A stretch of DNA of 35,967 bases. Source: Paracoccus sp. (in: a-proteobacteria). GTDB taxonomy: Bacteria > Pseudomonadota > Alphaproteobacteria > Rhodobacterales > Rhodobacteraceae. Made by a program: the position numbers and the translations under genes. Every line of letters starts with the position of its first letter. Position 1 is the stretch's first letter. Where the stretch lies: the NCBI GenBank assembly GCA_030538705.1, contig JAUNTL010000022.1, positions 1 to 35,967 on the forward strand. The letters are read 5' to 3'. Below, one piece after another: positions 8,278 through 17,952 of this stretch. The notes below the pieces were generated by a model. It made no database searches. It was not told the origin of the DNA and saw nothing but the letters and a program-made list of their open reading frames with translations.

Positions 8278-10353
8278 TTATCCGGCAGCACTGACAGGCG
8301 GCCGCGCCACCGCCGGCCGGATCACGGGGCAACCGCCTGCGGGCATTATGTTCCCGGCGTCGCCGGGGGCGGCCGGCCCGTCTTCGCCGCCCTCCGTCTC
8401 GCTTTCATCGAAAAGGCCATGGCTGGTCTTGTCCCAATAAAACGGGTTGCGCAGAATTTCATAGACGGCCTTCCACCCTGCAAGGCAGCCAAGCGGGAAA
8501 TAGAAATGCATCAACGGCACCCAGGGCCGCAGGTGACGGTGTTTGGCGTCGCGCACGGCCCACAGCCCGATCACCATGCCGATCAGTTCCGAGACAATGA
8601 ACAGTGTGAACAATGCCGGGATCGCCACGCCGCCCCAGTTCTGGCTGAGCGGATGGTGCAGGATATGGGGCAGGCCAAGCGCCAGCAGCCAAAAGCTCCA
8701 TAACAGCGGGGCCAGCAGATATTGCGAGATCGTGCCGACGAACTGCACCTGAAAGGCGATGAAACGTCGCGCGCCCAGATCGCGCCACAGCGCCAGCGGA
8801 TCACGCATATGGACCCCCCAGGTCATCGCATAGCCCTTGAGCCAGCGCGAACGTTGCCGCACCCAGGGCAGAACGCGGCAGTTTGCCTCTTCGTCGGTGG
8901 TTGTTGCGATCACCTCTGTGCGCCAGCCGCGCCGCGCCAGCCGGACGCCGAGATCGGCATCCTCGGTCACGTTCCAGGCATCCCAGCCGCCCAGATCCTC
9001 CAGTATCTCCCGGCGAAAGAACAGCGTCGTCCCCCCCAGAGGCACGACCAGACCCAGACGCGCGACACCGGGCAGCATGGCGCGGAACCAGGACGCGTAT
9101 TCGATGGTAAAACAGCGCGCCAGCCAGTTGCTGCGCGGGTTGAAATAGTCAAGCTGCCCTTGCAGGCAGGCGACATCAGATGCGGCCGCCGCAAATCCGC
9201 GCGCGACCCGGTGCAACTGGTCAGGATCGGGCCGGTCCTCGGCATCCCAGATCCCGACGATTTCGCCCCGGCAGAAGTTCAGCGCATAGTTCAGCGCGCG
9301 CGGCTTGGTCTGAACCCGGCCGGGCGGCACGATGACGGTGCGGATCCAGCGGGGCAGGGTGAGATCGCGCAGCGCCTCAAGCGTGACGGTATCGCCCGCC
9401 TCGGCCACCAGCAGGATATCGGTCAGCTCGCGCGGGTAATCCAGCCGCTCAAGCCGCGCGACCAGCCTGCCGGCGATGTCGCTTTCGCGCAGCAGCGGCA
9501 CCATGACCGAGATGAGCGGCAGCGGTCCCTTGTGCTGGGGTGGTGATCGCAGCCCGGCGGCGATCAGCCGGGCCTCGGCCTGTGCCTCGGTCCGGGCGCG
9601 CAATGCGGCGGCAAAGGCCATGATCCGCAAACCGGCGCAGGCCAGCAGCGTCAGCGCGGCCCATGCCGTCAGCATCCCCACCAACACCGCCGGCGCAAGG
9701 ACCAGCCCGACAAGAACAGCCGCGATCAGCGCGCCCGCAATGCGGGCGATCCGGGTCTCGCTGCGGGTGCGGCAGCTTTCTGCGGGGGCGACGCTGGCTT
9801 CGGCCGCGCGCGTCAGCGCGGTTGAACGCCGCGCCATCACCGCTTCGTGGATATGGCTCTCGCGGGCCAGCAGCATCCGCAGTGGTCCGAAATCGGCGGG
9901 CAGGATCTTGCGCAGCCGGCCGAATGATTCGGGTCGTGCGCAGGCGATAAAGGTGACACCGCCGACACGTCGCCATGGCAGAAAGCCGTGCTTGAGGCAC
10001 AGCCCCGCGCCGACCCGGTCAATCAGCCGCGAATCAGGGGGGAGGGCGACCGGATCAACGGCAGAGGTCCGCCATTGCCGCGTCAGGGCATGGATCAGCG
10101 CCTCTTCGCTGACCCAGTCATGGGCGAGCAGGATCTGACCCAGCGGCACATTCTCGCGCCGGCGGATGACGGTTGCGCGGAAAAGCTGGCTTTCGGTGAT
10201 GGCGCCATCTTCCAGCAGGATCCGGCCCAGCGGGCGCAGATCGCGCGGCGCGAGGGTCGCGGCACCGGATGGCGGCGCGCCCTTGCCAGCAGCGGGCGCG
10301 GTCTCGGGCGGCGCCGGGGGGCGTAACTGGTAGGCAGCAGCTTGGCTGGACAT
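8278..10353 (-). CDS. Membrane glycosyltransferase (GT2) with N-terminal MshEN-like domain
   Basis: A 691-residue fusion protein. Residues 1-38 are a Pro/Ala-rich disordered tail. Residues about 40-90 match the MshEN/GspE-N pattern (RPLGRILLEDGAITESQL ... VPLGQILLAHDWVSEEAL), a fold that binds cyclic di-GMP in MshE-like proteins. Two membrane helices lie at about 205-250. A processive GT2 catalytic domain spans about 278-510, with the nucleotide-sugar motifs DAED (370-373), TEDAD (463-467) and QRSRW (500-504, the QxxRW motif of cellulose/hyaluronan-type synthases). Three or four more helices follow (about 530-630), then a conserved RNPFYWDKTSHG. This is close in idea to E. coli NfrB, where the MshEN domain is C-terminal. 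AGGG precedes the ATG. It lies 79 bases after carA, with a TTAA-N7-TTAA box between them. The sugar and product are unknown. Confidence 0.9.
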   Translation of the reverse strand: MSSQAAAYQLRPPAPPETAPAAGKGAPPSGAATLAPRDLRPLGRILLEDGAITESQLFRATVIRRRENVPLGQILLAHDWVSEEALIHALTRQWRTSAVDPVALPPDSRLIDRVGAGLCLKHGFLPWRRVGGVTFIACARPESFGRLRKILPADFGPLRMLLARESHIHEAVMARRSTALTRAAEASVAPAESCRTRSETRIARIAGALIAAVLVGLVLAPAVLVGMLTAWAALTLLACAGLRIMAFAAALRARTEAQAEARLIAAGLRSPPQHKGPLPLISVMVPLLRESDIAGRLVARLERLDYPRELTDILLVAEAGDTVTLEALRDLTLPRWIRTVIVPPGRVQTKPRALNYALNFCRGEIVGIWDAEDRPDPDQLHRVARGFAAAASDVACLQGQLDYFNPRSNWLARCFTIEYASWFRAMLPGVARLGLVVPLGGTTLFFRREILEDLGGWDAWNVTEDADLGVRLARRGWRTEVIATTTDEEANCRVLPWVRQRSRWLKGYAMTWGVHMRDPLALWRDLGARRFIAFQVQFVGTISQYLLAPLLWSFWLLALGLPHILHHPLSQNWGGVAIPALFTLFIVSELIGMVIGLWAVRDAKHRHLRPWVPLMHFYFPLGCLAGWKAVYEILRNPFYWDKTSHGLFDESETEGGEDGPAAPGDAGNIMPAGGCPVIRPAVARPPVSAAG

Positions 10354-10395
10354 GGCGAATCCCTGTCGGTTTCGCCATGCCTGACATGCAAGCCC

Positions 10396-10410
10396 TTAAA
10401 TTTCCGTTAA
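10396..10410 (-). promoter_or_regulatory. CtrA-type box upstream of the glycosyltransferase
   Basis: TTAA at 10396-10399 and TTAA at 10407-10410 are separated by exactly seven bases, matching the full CtrA consensus TTAA-N7-TTAA. It is 43 bases upstream of the glycosyltransferase ATG, a position suitable for the -35 region of a CtrA-activated promoter. It lies in the gap between carA and this gene, which suggests the glycosyltransferase is transcribed separately from carA. Confidence 0.5.
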
Positions 10411-10432
10411 GCCGTGCGCCTGAATGCCGCGC

Positions 10433-11599
10433 TCAGCCTGCGGCGGCGCGGCGGGCCTGCATTGCCTCGGCAAAACGGGTGAACAGATAGGCCGAATCCT
10501 GCGGGCCGGGGCTGGCCTCGGGGTGATATTGCACCGAAAACACCGGCCGCCCCTCGACCGCAAGGCCACAGTTCGAGCCGTCAAACAGGCTGACATGAGT
10601 TTCGCGCACGCCCTCGGGCAGGGTCTGGGCATCGACCGCAAAACCATGGTTCATCGACGTGATTTCGACCTTGCCGCTGTCGATGTCGCGCACCGGGTGG
10701 TTGGCGCCGTGATGGCCGTGGCCCATCTTGACCGTCCGGGCGCCAAGCGCCAGCGCCAGCATCTGATGACCAAGGCATATGCCAAAGATCGGCAGGTCAC
10801 GTTCCAGCAGCGCGCGGATCATCGGCACCGCATATTCGCCGGTCGCCGCAGGATCACCGGGGCCATTCGACAGGAACACCCCCTCGGGATCATGGGCCAG
10901 CACCTCCTCGGCCGTCGCCGTCGCCGGCAGAACGGTCACATCCGCACCCGAGGCCACCAGCGAGCGCAGGATGTTGCGCTTGGCGCCGTAATCCAGCGCG
11001 ACCACACGAAAGGGCCGGTCGCTGGCCGGGCCGCCGAAAACGCCGGGCCAATCCCAAAGACCTTCTTCCCAGCGATAGCTTTGCCGGGTCGAAACCTCGC
11101 GCGCCAGATCCAGCCCGACCAGCCCCCGCCAGGCGCGCGCGCGCGCGACCATCGCCGCGATATCGAACTCGCCCGAGGGGTCATGCGCCAGCACGACATG
11201 CGGGCTGCCCTGCTGACGGATTGCACGGGTCAGGCGGCGGGTGTCGATCCCGCCGATACCGATGCGGCCACGCTTTTCCATCCAGTCTTGCAGATCGGCG
11301 GTGGCGCGCCAGTTCGACGGCTCGGTCGGGTCCCATTTGACCACGATGCCCGAGGCGACGGGATCGGGCGCTTCGTCATCCTGTGCGGTGATGCCGGTAT
11401 TGCCGATATGGGGAAAGGTAAAGGTGACGATCTGGCTGGCATAGCTGGGATCCGTCATGATCTCCTGATAACCGGTCATGGCGGTGTTGAACACCAGCTC
11501 GGCCACGACATCGCCGGTGGCACCGAAACCCCGGCCGGTAAAGATCGTCCCGTCCGCAAGGGCAAGGCAGGCGGTCGGTTTCGCGTCATGCGCGGTCAT
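10433..11599 (-). CDS. carA: Carbamoyl-phosphate synthase small subunit
   Basis: A 388-residue glutaminase subunit that hydrolyses glutamine and channels ammonia to CarB for carbamoyl phosphate, the precursor of arginine and pyrimidines. The N-terminal CPSase small-chain domain (about 8-150) contains TGYQEIMTDPSY and FPHIGNTG. The C-terminal class I glutamine amidotransferase domain (about 197-380) shows the nucleophile C275 in GICLGHQ and the H359/E361 pair in QYHPEASPGP. AGGAG precedes the ATG at 11599. carB is not in the window, which is common in alphaproteobacteria. The gene is divergent from yqeY with a well-formed promoter. The assignment is firm. Confidence 0.97.
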   Translation of the reverse strand: MTAHDAKPTACLALADGTIFTGRGFGATGDVVAELVFNTAMTGYQEIMTDPSYASQIVTFTFPHIGNTGITAQDDEAPDPVASGIVVKWDPTEPSNWRATADLQDWMEKRGRIGIGGIDTRRLTRAIRQQGSPHVVLAHDPSGEFDIAAMVARARAWRGLVGLDLAREVSTRQSYRWEEGLWDWPGVFGGPASDRPFRVVALDYGAKRNILRSLVASGADVTVLPATATAEEVLAHDPEGVFLSNGPGDPAATGEYAVPMIRALLERDLPIFGICLGHQMLALALGARTVKMGHGHHGANHPVRDIDSGKVEITSMNHGFAVDAQTLPEGVRETHVSLFDGSNCGLAVEGRPVFSVQYHPEASPGPQDSAYLFTRFAEAMQARRAAAG

Positions 11600-11629
11600 G
11601 GCTGGCTCCTGACATCGGTAATCGGGCGG

Positions 11630-11658
11630 AACCTAGTCAAGCCCCCGGCCTTGGTCAA
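11630..11658 (-). promoter_or_regulatory. Promoter of carA
   Basis: On the minus strand TTGACC (11658-11653), a 17-base spacer and TAGGTT (11635-11630) give a textbook alphaproteobacterial sigma-70 promoter. Transcription should start near 11622, about 20 bases before the AGGAG site and carA ATG. Confidence 0.75.
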
Positions 11659-11670
11659 GCGAGCGCAGGC

Positions 11671-11699
11671 TTGAACAGTGCGTCAAGCCGGCCTATCTG
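11671..11699 (+). promoter_or_regulatory. Promoter of yqeY
   Basis: TTGAAC at 11671-11676, a 17-base spacer and TATCTG at 11694-11699. The predicted start of transcription is near 11706, leaving a leader of about 12 or 24 bases depending on which start codon is used. It faces away from the carA promoter, with only 12 bases between the two -35 elements. Confidence 0.7.
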
Positions 11700-11729
11700 A
11701 CTGCGCTTAGGCCATAGATGGGGGCTACC

Positions 11730-12185
11730 GTGGATCTGAAGACAAGAATCCAGACCGAGACCAAGGATGCGATGAAGGCCCGCGACAGTCTGCGCTTGTC
11801 GACGCTGCGGCTGATCTCGGCCGCGATCAAGGACCGCGAGATCGCTGCGCGCGGCGATGGCGGGGACGGGCTGACCGATGCCGATCTGGTCGCGATCCTT
11901 GCCCGGATGGTCAAGCAGCGCCAGGAATCGGCCCGCAGCTATGAAGAGGGCGGGCGGCTGGAACTGGCGGAAAAGGAAAACACCGAGATCGCCATCATCG
12001 AAGAGTTCCTGCCCCGCCGGTTGACGCCCGAGGAAAGCCGCGCCGCCGTCGATGCCGTGCTGGCCGAGCTTGGCGCCAGTTCGGTGCGCGACATGGGCCG
12101 GGTCATGGGCGAGCTGAAGGCACGCTACGGCGGGCAGATGGATTTCGGCGCGGTGGGCCAGATCGTCAAGGAAAAGCTGCTGTAG
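11730..12185 (+). CDS. yqeY: GatB/YqeY domain protein
   Basis: A 151-residue YqeY-family protein, related to the tail domain of the GatB subunit of Asp/Glu-tRNA amidotransferase, but of unclear function on its own. The sequence DLKTRIQTETKDAMKARDSLRLSTLRLISAAIKDREI is the family signature, followed by the ENTEIAIIEEFLPRRLTPEE block and a C-terminal VRDMGRVMGELKARYGG-MD. The GTG at 11730 is chosen because relatives start at the equivalent of MDLKTRI and GGGGGC lies five bases upstream. An ATG at 11718 would add four residues and is possible. It has its own promoter, divergent from carA. The family is certain; the start is not. Confidence 0.88.
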   Translation: MDLKTRIQTETKDAMKARDSLRLSTLRLISAAIKDREIAARGDGGDGLTDADLVAILARMVKQRQESARSYEEGGRLELAEKENTEIAIIEEFLPRRLTPEESRAAVDAVLAELGASSVRDMGRVMGELKARYGGQMDFGAVGQIVKEKLL

Positions 12186-12302
12186 GGCAGGACTGCGATC
12201 CCTGATCCGGGTGCAGCCCTTGGGCGGGGCCGGCTTCTGCCGGTCCCGTGCCCGACGACGGCCACCGGCCGCAGCCATGCCATGGCCGGGCCGGCCTTGT
12301 GC

Positions 12303-12308
12303 TATGCT
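12303..12308 (+). promoter_or_regulatory. Possible extended -10 element of the DUF3008 gene
   Basis: TGC-TATGCT (TATGCT at 12303-12308) resembles an extended -10 element about 35 bases before the start codon. No good -35 hexamer is found 16-18 bases upstream, so this is tentative. Confidence 0.25.
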
Positions 12309-12342
12309 CACGCCGGTTGATCGGTTCGGACGGAGAGCTTCC

Positions 12343-12531
12343 ATGGCTGCGAAATCCAAAGCCCAGCAACGCGCCGCCGGCGCCGCATTGGCGGCAAAGC
12401 GAGGCGAGGCCAGGGTGGGCGACCTGCAAGGCGCCGCGCGTGATATGTATGACAGCATGACCGAGGCCGCGCTGGAAAGGCTGGCCTCGACATCGCATGA
12501 CGATCTGCCAGAGCATTCGGGCGACGATTAG
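12343..12531 (+). CDS. DUF3008 family small protein (62 aa)
   Basis: A 62-residue Ala/Lys-rich soluble protein beginning MAAKSKAQQRAAGAALAAKRGE, followed by LQGAARDMYDSMTEAALERLAS and HDDLPEH. This is the whole DUF3008 pattern as I know it (SKAQQ-AAGAALSAKRGE ... MYESM-E-EL--FA-T-H--LP). The true start is the ATG at 12343, with GGAGAG six bases upstream; extension further upstream is not supported. The function of the family is not known; several members sit near stress genes, but nothing here shows that. It lies between yqeY and the convergent DUF2244 gene. Confidence 0.88.
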   Translation: MAAKSKAQQRAAGAALAAKRGEARVGDLQGAARDMYDSMTEAALERLASTSHDDLPEHSGDD

Positions 12532-12644
12532 CCTTGGTCGGGCAACCGCGATTGCGGCGCGCACCTGTCACCGCAAAGGGCAGGGGCGCCGCGGCGCGAC
12601 GTGGCGATGCGGCCGTCATGACAGGGATGTCCTGACGCGCCGGC

Positions 12645-13136
12645 CTATCTGCCGCGATGGCTGCGCAGATCGGCCAGACGCTGCGTGATCTGCTGGTGCA
12701 GGCTGCGCCGCTCTTCGGGGGTCAGGAAGGCGCCCAGCTCCAGCTCGCGCTGACCGTCGGTCAGGGTCAGGTAATCGTCAACCGGGCCTTTGCGCAGCGC
12801 GGGGCGGACCCAATAGGGATTGGCCTGCCAGCAGCGGTCCGGGCGGCCGGGGTCGTGACGTGTGAGGGTAAGGCCCTCGGGCGTCAGCCTCAGAACCTCA
12901 TGACTGTGGCCGCTGCGATAGCTGCGTTCAATCGCCCACCACAGCCCGGCCACCATTGCCAGCATGAAGGGCAAAAGCCCCCACAGAACCGCCCGCCCCA
13001 GCACGGCGACAAGCGGCGCAGACGCCAGCAGGGCGGTGATGGCAATGAACCAGACGAAGCCACGCCGGGGCAAAGACCTGTGCGGCCAGGCTTGCAGGGT
13101 GCTTTCCCCGTCCCCGTCATACCATTGATAGGGCAT
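12645..13136 (-). CDS. DUF2244 domain membrane protein
   Basis: A 163-residue inner-membrane protein of the DUF2244 family. Two adjacent transmembrane segments (FVWFIAITALLASAPLVAVLG and LWGLLPFMLAMVAGLWWAIE, about residues 27-70) are followed by a cytoplasmic beta-rich domain with EVLRLTPEGLTLTR, NPYWVRPAL and ELGAFLTPEERRSLHQQI. The ATG at 13136 (MPYQWYDGD) is preferred over a GTG at 13160 because GGAGG lies upstream of it. Members are often found close to cytochrome oxidase genes in alphaproteobacteria, and here it is just downstream of ctaD on the same strand, but a strong terminator separates them. The function is unknown; I infer at most a loose link to respiration. Confidence 0.85.
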   Translation of the reverse strand: MPYQWYDGDGESTLQAWPHRSLPRRGFVWFIAITALLASAPLVAVLGRAVLWGLLPFMLAMVAGLWWAIERSYRSGHSHEVLRLTPEGLTLTRHDPGRPDRCWQANPYWVRPALRKGPVDDYLTLTDGQRELELGAFLTPEERRSLHQQITQRLADLRSHRGR

Positions 13137-13185
13137 GATACGGCCCTCCGGGACTGGCACGGCCTGCCCGTGCCGGGGCTGAACG

Positions 13186-13212
13186 AAAAACGGCCCCGGA
13201 TATCCGGGGCCG
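13186..13212 (-). terminator. Terminator of ctaD
   Basis: A perfect stem (CGGCCCCGGAT pairing with ATCCGGGGCCG, 13191-13212) is followed on the minus strand by TTTTT (13190-13186). It lies 18 bases past the ctaD stop. The near-perfect palindrome makes it a very strong rho-independent terminator. Confidence 0.9.
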
Positions 13213-13230
13213 TTTGCTGTGCGGCTGGCC

Positions 13231-15590
<2,360 letters not shown>

Positions 15591-15678
15591 CGTGTTTTCC
15601 TTTCTTGTGCCGCAGCGAGCGGCGCTTGGGACCGAAAAGTAATGTTGATTCCGGTGTTAGGGTATGACTTCGGTCAAA

Positions 15679-16362
15679 TCATGTCGCTGCGCCGAAGGTT
15701 CCCGCGAAACTGTGATACAACGCATGATCAAGATCCGCCATGCCGACTGGCAGGCCCAGATCAACAAGACTGGTGACGCCATGGCCGGTGATTCCACAAG
15801 GCACGATGCCGGAATAATGCGACAGATCCGGCTCAACATTGATCGAGATGCCGTGAAAACTGATCCAGCGCCGCAGTTTGATGCCGATGGCGGCGATCTT
15901 GTCCTCATGCATGGTGCCATCGGGCAGGGGGGGCAGCTCGGGCCGGGCCACCCAGACGCCGACGCGCCCCTGACGGATCTGACCCGAGATGCCGAACCCC
16001 GCCAGCGTGTCGATCACCCAGCCCTCAAGCATGGTGACGAATGCGCGCACATCGCGCCCGCGCCGGTTCAGGTCCAGCATCGTATAGATGACGCGCTGCC
16101 CCGGCCCGTGATAGGTGAACTGTCCGCCACGCCCGGCCGCGTGAACCGGAAAACGTGCATCCAGAAGATCTGCCGGCCGGGCCGAGGTGCCGGCGGTATA
16201 AAGCGGCGGATGCTCGACCAGCCAGATACGTTCGCGGGCCTCGCCCCGGTTCATGCGGGCGACATGATCCTCCATCGCGGCAACTGCCTGTGCGTAATCG
16301 GTCAGCCCGTCCGAGACCACCCATTCAGGCATCGGCAGATCGTGGCGGGCATTGTGGATCAT
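15679..16362 (-). CDS. lipB: Octanoyl-[acyl-carrier-protein] transferase
   Basis: A 227-residue LipB that moves the octanoyl group from ACP to lipoyl domains, the first step of lipoate assembly on 2-oxoacid dehydrogenases and GcvH. The signature [12 protein letters not shown] is at 78-89, the catalytic lysine is K155 (DKIAAIG) and the acyl-thioester cysteine is C189 (VPCGI). The length is normal. The ATG at 16362 has only a weak ribosome site; a second ATG at 16332 (MPEWVV) would still leave the whole domain and cannot be excluded. It lies downstream of tRNA-Leu and its terminator, and upstream of cycA. Confidence 0.94.
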   Translation of the reverse strand: MIHNARHDLPMPEWVVSDGLTDYAQAVAAMEDHVARMNRGEARERIWLVEHPPLYTAGTSARPADLLDARFPVHAAGRGGQFTYHGPGQRVIYTMLDLNRRGRDVRAFVTMLEGWVIDTLAGFGISGQIRQGRVGVWVARPELPPLPDGTMHEDKIAAIGIKLRRWISFHGISINVEPDLSHYSGIVPCGITGHGVTSLVDLGLPVGMADLDHALYHSFAGTFGAAT

Positions 16363-16420
16363 ATGGCTGGCTCGGGTCCGGGCGGGGCTGTGTCGGAACC
16401 GAGGTAATCAGCGCGGCGCA

Positions 16421-16446
16421 AAAAGAAAAGGCCCGCTGTGCGGGCC
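16421..16446 (-). terminator. Terminator of tRNA-Leu
   Basis: A perfect 7-bp stem (GGCCCGC at 16430-16436 and GCGGGCC at 16440-16446) with a three-base loop is followed on the minus strand by TTTTCTTTT. It is about 60 bases downstream of the tRNA 3' end and upstream of lipB. Confidence 0.85.
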
Positions 16447-16508
16447 GCTGGCGGCACGGGGCCGGCCGGGTTTGCGACGGGCGGCAGTGCCGGCCCGAAA
16501 TCTGTGTC

Positions 16509-16595
16509 TGGTGCGGTCGAGAAGACTCGAACTTCCACTCCGGTTAAGGAACAGCGACCTCAACGCTGCGCGTCTACCAATTCCGCCACGACCGC
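16509..16595 (-). tRNA. tRNA-Leu (anticodon GAG)
   Basis: An 87-base type II tRNA that includes its own CCA end. The acceptor stem pairs GCGGTCG with CGACCGC. The anticodon stem-loop is CAGCG-TTGAGGT-CGCTG, giving anticodon GAG (reads CUC/CUU leucine codons). A long variable arm follows, as required for leucine. The T-loop is TTCGAGT. The discriminator is A, as expected for leucine. Confidence 0.95.
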
Positions 16596-16609
16596 TTCGC
16601 GACTGGGTG

Positions 16610-16638
16610 CAGATAACCGCTTCGCCCCGGCTTGAAAA
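16610..16638 (-). promoter_or_regulatory. Promoter of tRNA-Leu
   Basis: On the minus strand TTTTCA (16638-16633), a 17-base spacer and TATCTG (16615-16610), ending 15 bases before the tRNA 5' end. The -10 is good and the -35 moderate. Confidence 0.5.
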
Positions 16639-16671
16639 GGGGGATTCGTCTTTCCTGCCCGCGATTTTGGC

Positions 16672-16703
16672 ATGCGGTCCGCATCCTGTCATGTGGCCAC
16701 ATG
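16672..16703. promoter_or_regulatory. Two tandem palindromes upstream of the ABC operon
   Basis: ATGCGG-T-CCGCAT (16672-16684) and CATGTGGCCACATG (16690-16703) are both perfect inverted repeats and share the plan ATGnGG...CCnCAT. Their centres are about 18.5 bases apart. They sit just upstream of the probable -35 element of the ABC transporter operon and 35-65 bases from the tRNA-Leu promoter. They look like operators for a dimeric regulator; none is encoded nearby. Confidence 0.45.
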
Positions 16704-16710
16704 CATGTTG

Positions 16711-16739
16711 TTGCAATCCGGCCGCGCACCCGCTTAACC
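16711..16739 (+). promoter_or_regulatory. Candidate promoter of the ABC transporter operon
   Basis: TTGCAA (16711-16716), a 17-base spacer and TTAACC (16734-16739). Transcription would begin near 16746, about 43 bases before the TTG start codon. The match is moderate. Confidence 0.4.
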
Positions 16740-16788
16740 TGCCTGCAAATGACAATGGTGATCACAACCGTCACGAGGGGGCCGGAAC

Positions 16789-17892
16789 TTGACGACCGCA
16801 AGCAGCGACAGTGACTTCGTCGTCTTTGATCACGTTCAGAAAAGCTATGATGGCCAGACGCTTGTCGTCAAAGACCTGAATCTGTCCATCGGCAAGGGCG
16901 AGTTTCTGACCATGCTCGGCCCGTCGGGTTCAGGCAAGACCACCTGCCTGATGATGCTGGCCGGGTTCGAGACCGCGACCCATGGCGAGATCCGGCTGGA
17001 GGGGCGCAACATCAACCATGTCCCCCCGCACCGGCGCGGCATCGGTATGGTGTTTCAGAACTATGCCCTGTTTCCGCATATGACCGTGGGCGAGAACCTG
17101 TCCTTTCCGCTGGAGGTGCGCGGCCTGTCGCGCCACGAGCGGACCGCGCGCATCGCGCGGGCGCTGGATATGGTGCAGATGGGTGGTTTCGCCAGCCGCC
17201 GTCCGGCGCAGCTGTCGGGCGGGCAGCAGCAGCGTATCGCGCTGGCGCGCGCGCTTGTGTTCGACCCCAAGCTGGTGCTGATGGACGAGCCGCTGGGCGC
17301 GCTGGACAAGCAGCTGCGCGAACATATGCAATTCGAGATCAAGGCGCTGCATGACCGGCTGGGGATCACGGTGGTTTATGTCACCCATGATCAGGGCGAG
17401 GCGCTGACCATGTCGGACCGCATTGCCGTTTTTAATGACGGCCGCATCCAGCAGCTTGCCCGCCCCGCCGATCTGTATGAGCGGCCCGAAAACAGCTTTG
17501 TCGCGGCGTTCATCGGGGAAAACAACGCGCTTGACGGCGTCATCGCCAGCCTCTCCGGCGCGACGGCCACCGTGCGTCTGACCAGCGGCGAGGTCATCGA
17601 CGCCACCGCCCCGGCCGGCGCCGCGGTCGGCCAGCCGACGACCGTGTCGATCCGCCCCGAGCGGGTCGAGTTCAAGCCCGGCCTGATGCCCGAGGGTGCC
17701 CATATGATCGACGCCGAGGTGCTTGAGACGATTTATATGGGGGACATCCTGCGCGCGCGGCTGCGTGTTGCCGGACAGGACGATTTTGTGATGAAATTCC
17801 GCAATACGCTGGGCCAGACACGGCTGACGCCCGGCGAACATATCCGCGTCGGCTGGCATCCGCAGGATGCCCGTGCGCTTGACCCGGTCTGA
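16789..17892 (+). CDS. ABC transporter ATP-binding protein, polyamine type (PotA/PotG-like)
   Basis: A 367-residue ATPase that energises uptake by the two permeases downstream. Walker A is GPSGSGKTT (44-52), the Q-loop FQNYALFPH (about 89-97), the signature LSGGQQQR (142-149), Walker B LVLMDE (162-167) and the switch histidine H200 (VTHDQGEAL). A C-terminal TOBE domain (about 265-360) is typical of the spermidine/putrescine and Fe(III) importer group. The start is TTG at 16789: GAGGGGG lies about eight bases upstream, and no ATG or GTG in this frame lies before the domain begins. It is the first gene of the four-gene operon. The substrate is inferred from the neighbouring binding protein, and is not certain. 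Confidence 0.93.
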   Translation: MTTASSDSDFVVFDHVQKSYDGQTLVVKDLNLSIGKGEFLTMLGPSGSGKTTCLMMLAGFETATHGEIRLEGRNINHVPPHRRGIGMVFQNYALFPHMTVGENLSFPLEVRGLSRHERTARIARALDMVQMGGFASRRPAQLSGGQQQRIALARALVFDPKLVLMDEPLGALDKQLREHMQFEIKALHDRLGITVVYVTHDQGEALTMSDRIAVFNDGRIQQLARPADLYERPENSFVAAFIGENNALDGVIASLSGATATVRLTSGEVIDATAPAGAAVGQPTTVSIRPERVEFKPGLMPEGAHMIDAEVLETIYMGDILRARLRVAGQDDFVMKFRNTLGQTRLTPGEHIRVGWHPQDARALDPV

Positions 17893-17952
17893 CGCGATCC
17901 TGCGTCCAACGATAACGGCCAATGTGCCGGACCCATGCAACAGGAGATTGCG

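Noticed and set aside
16509-16595. tRNA-Leu as a possible integration site for a mobile element.
   Set aside because: There is no integrase, no repeat of the tRNA 3' end and no foreign genes on either side.
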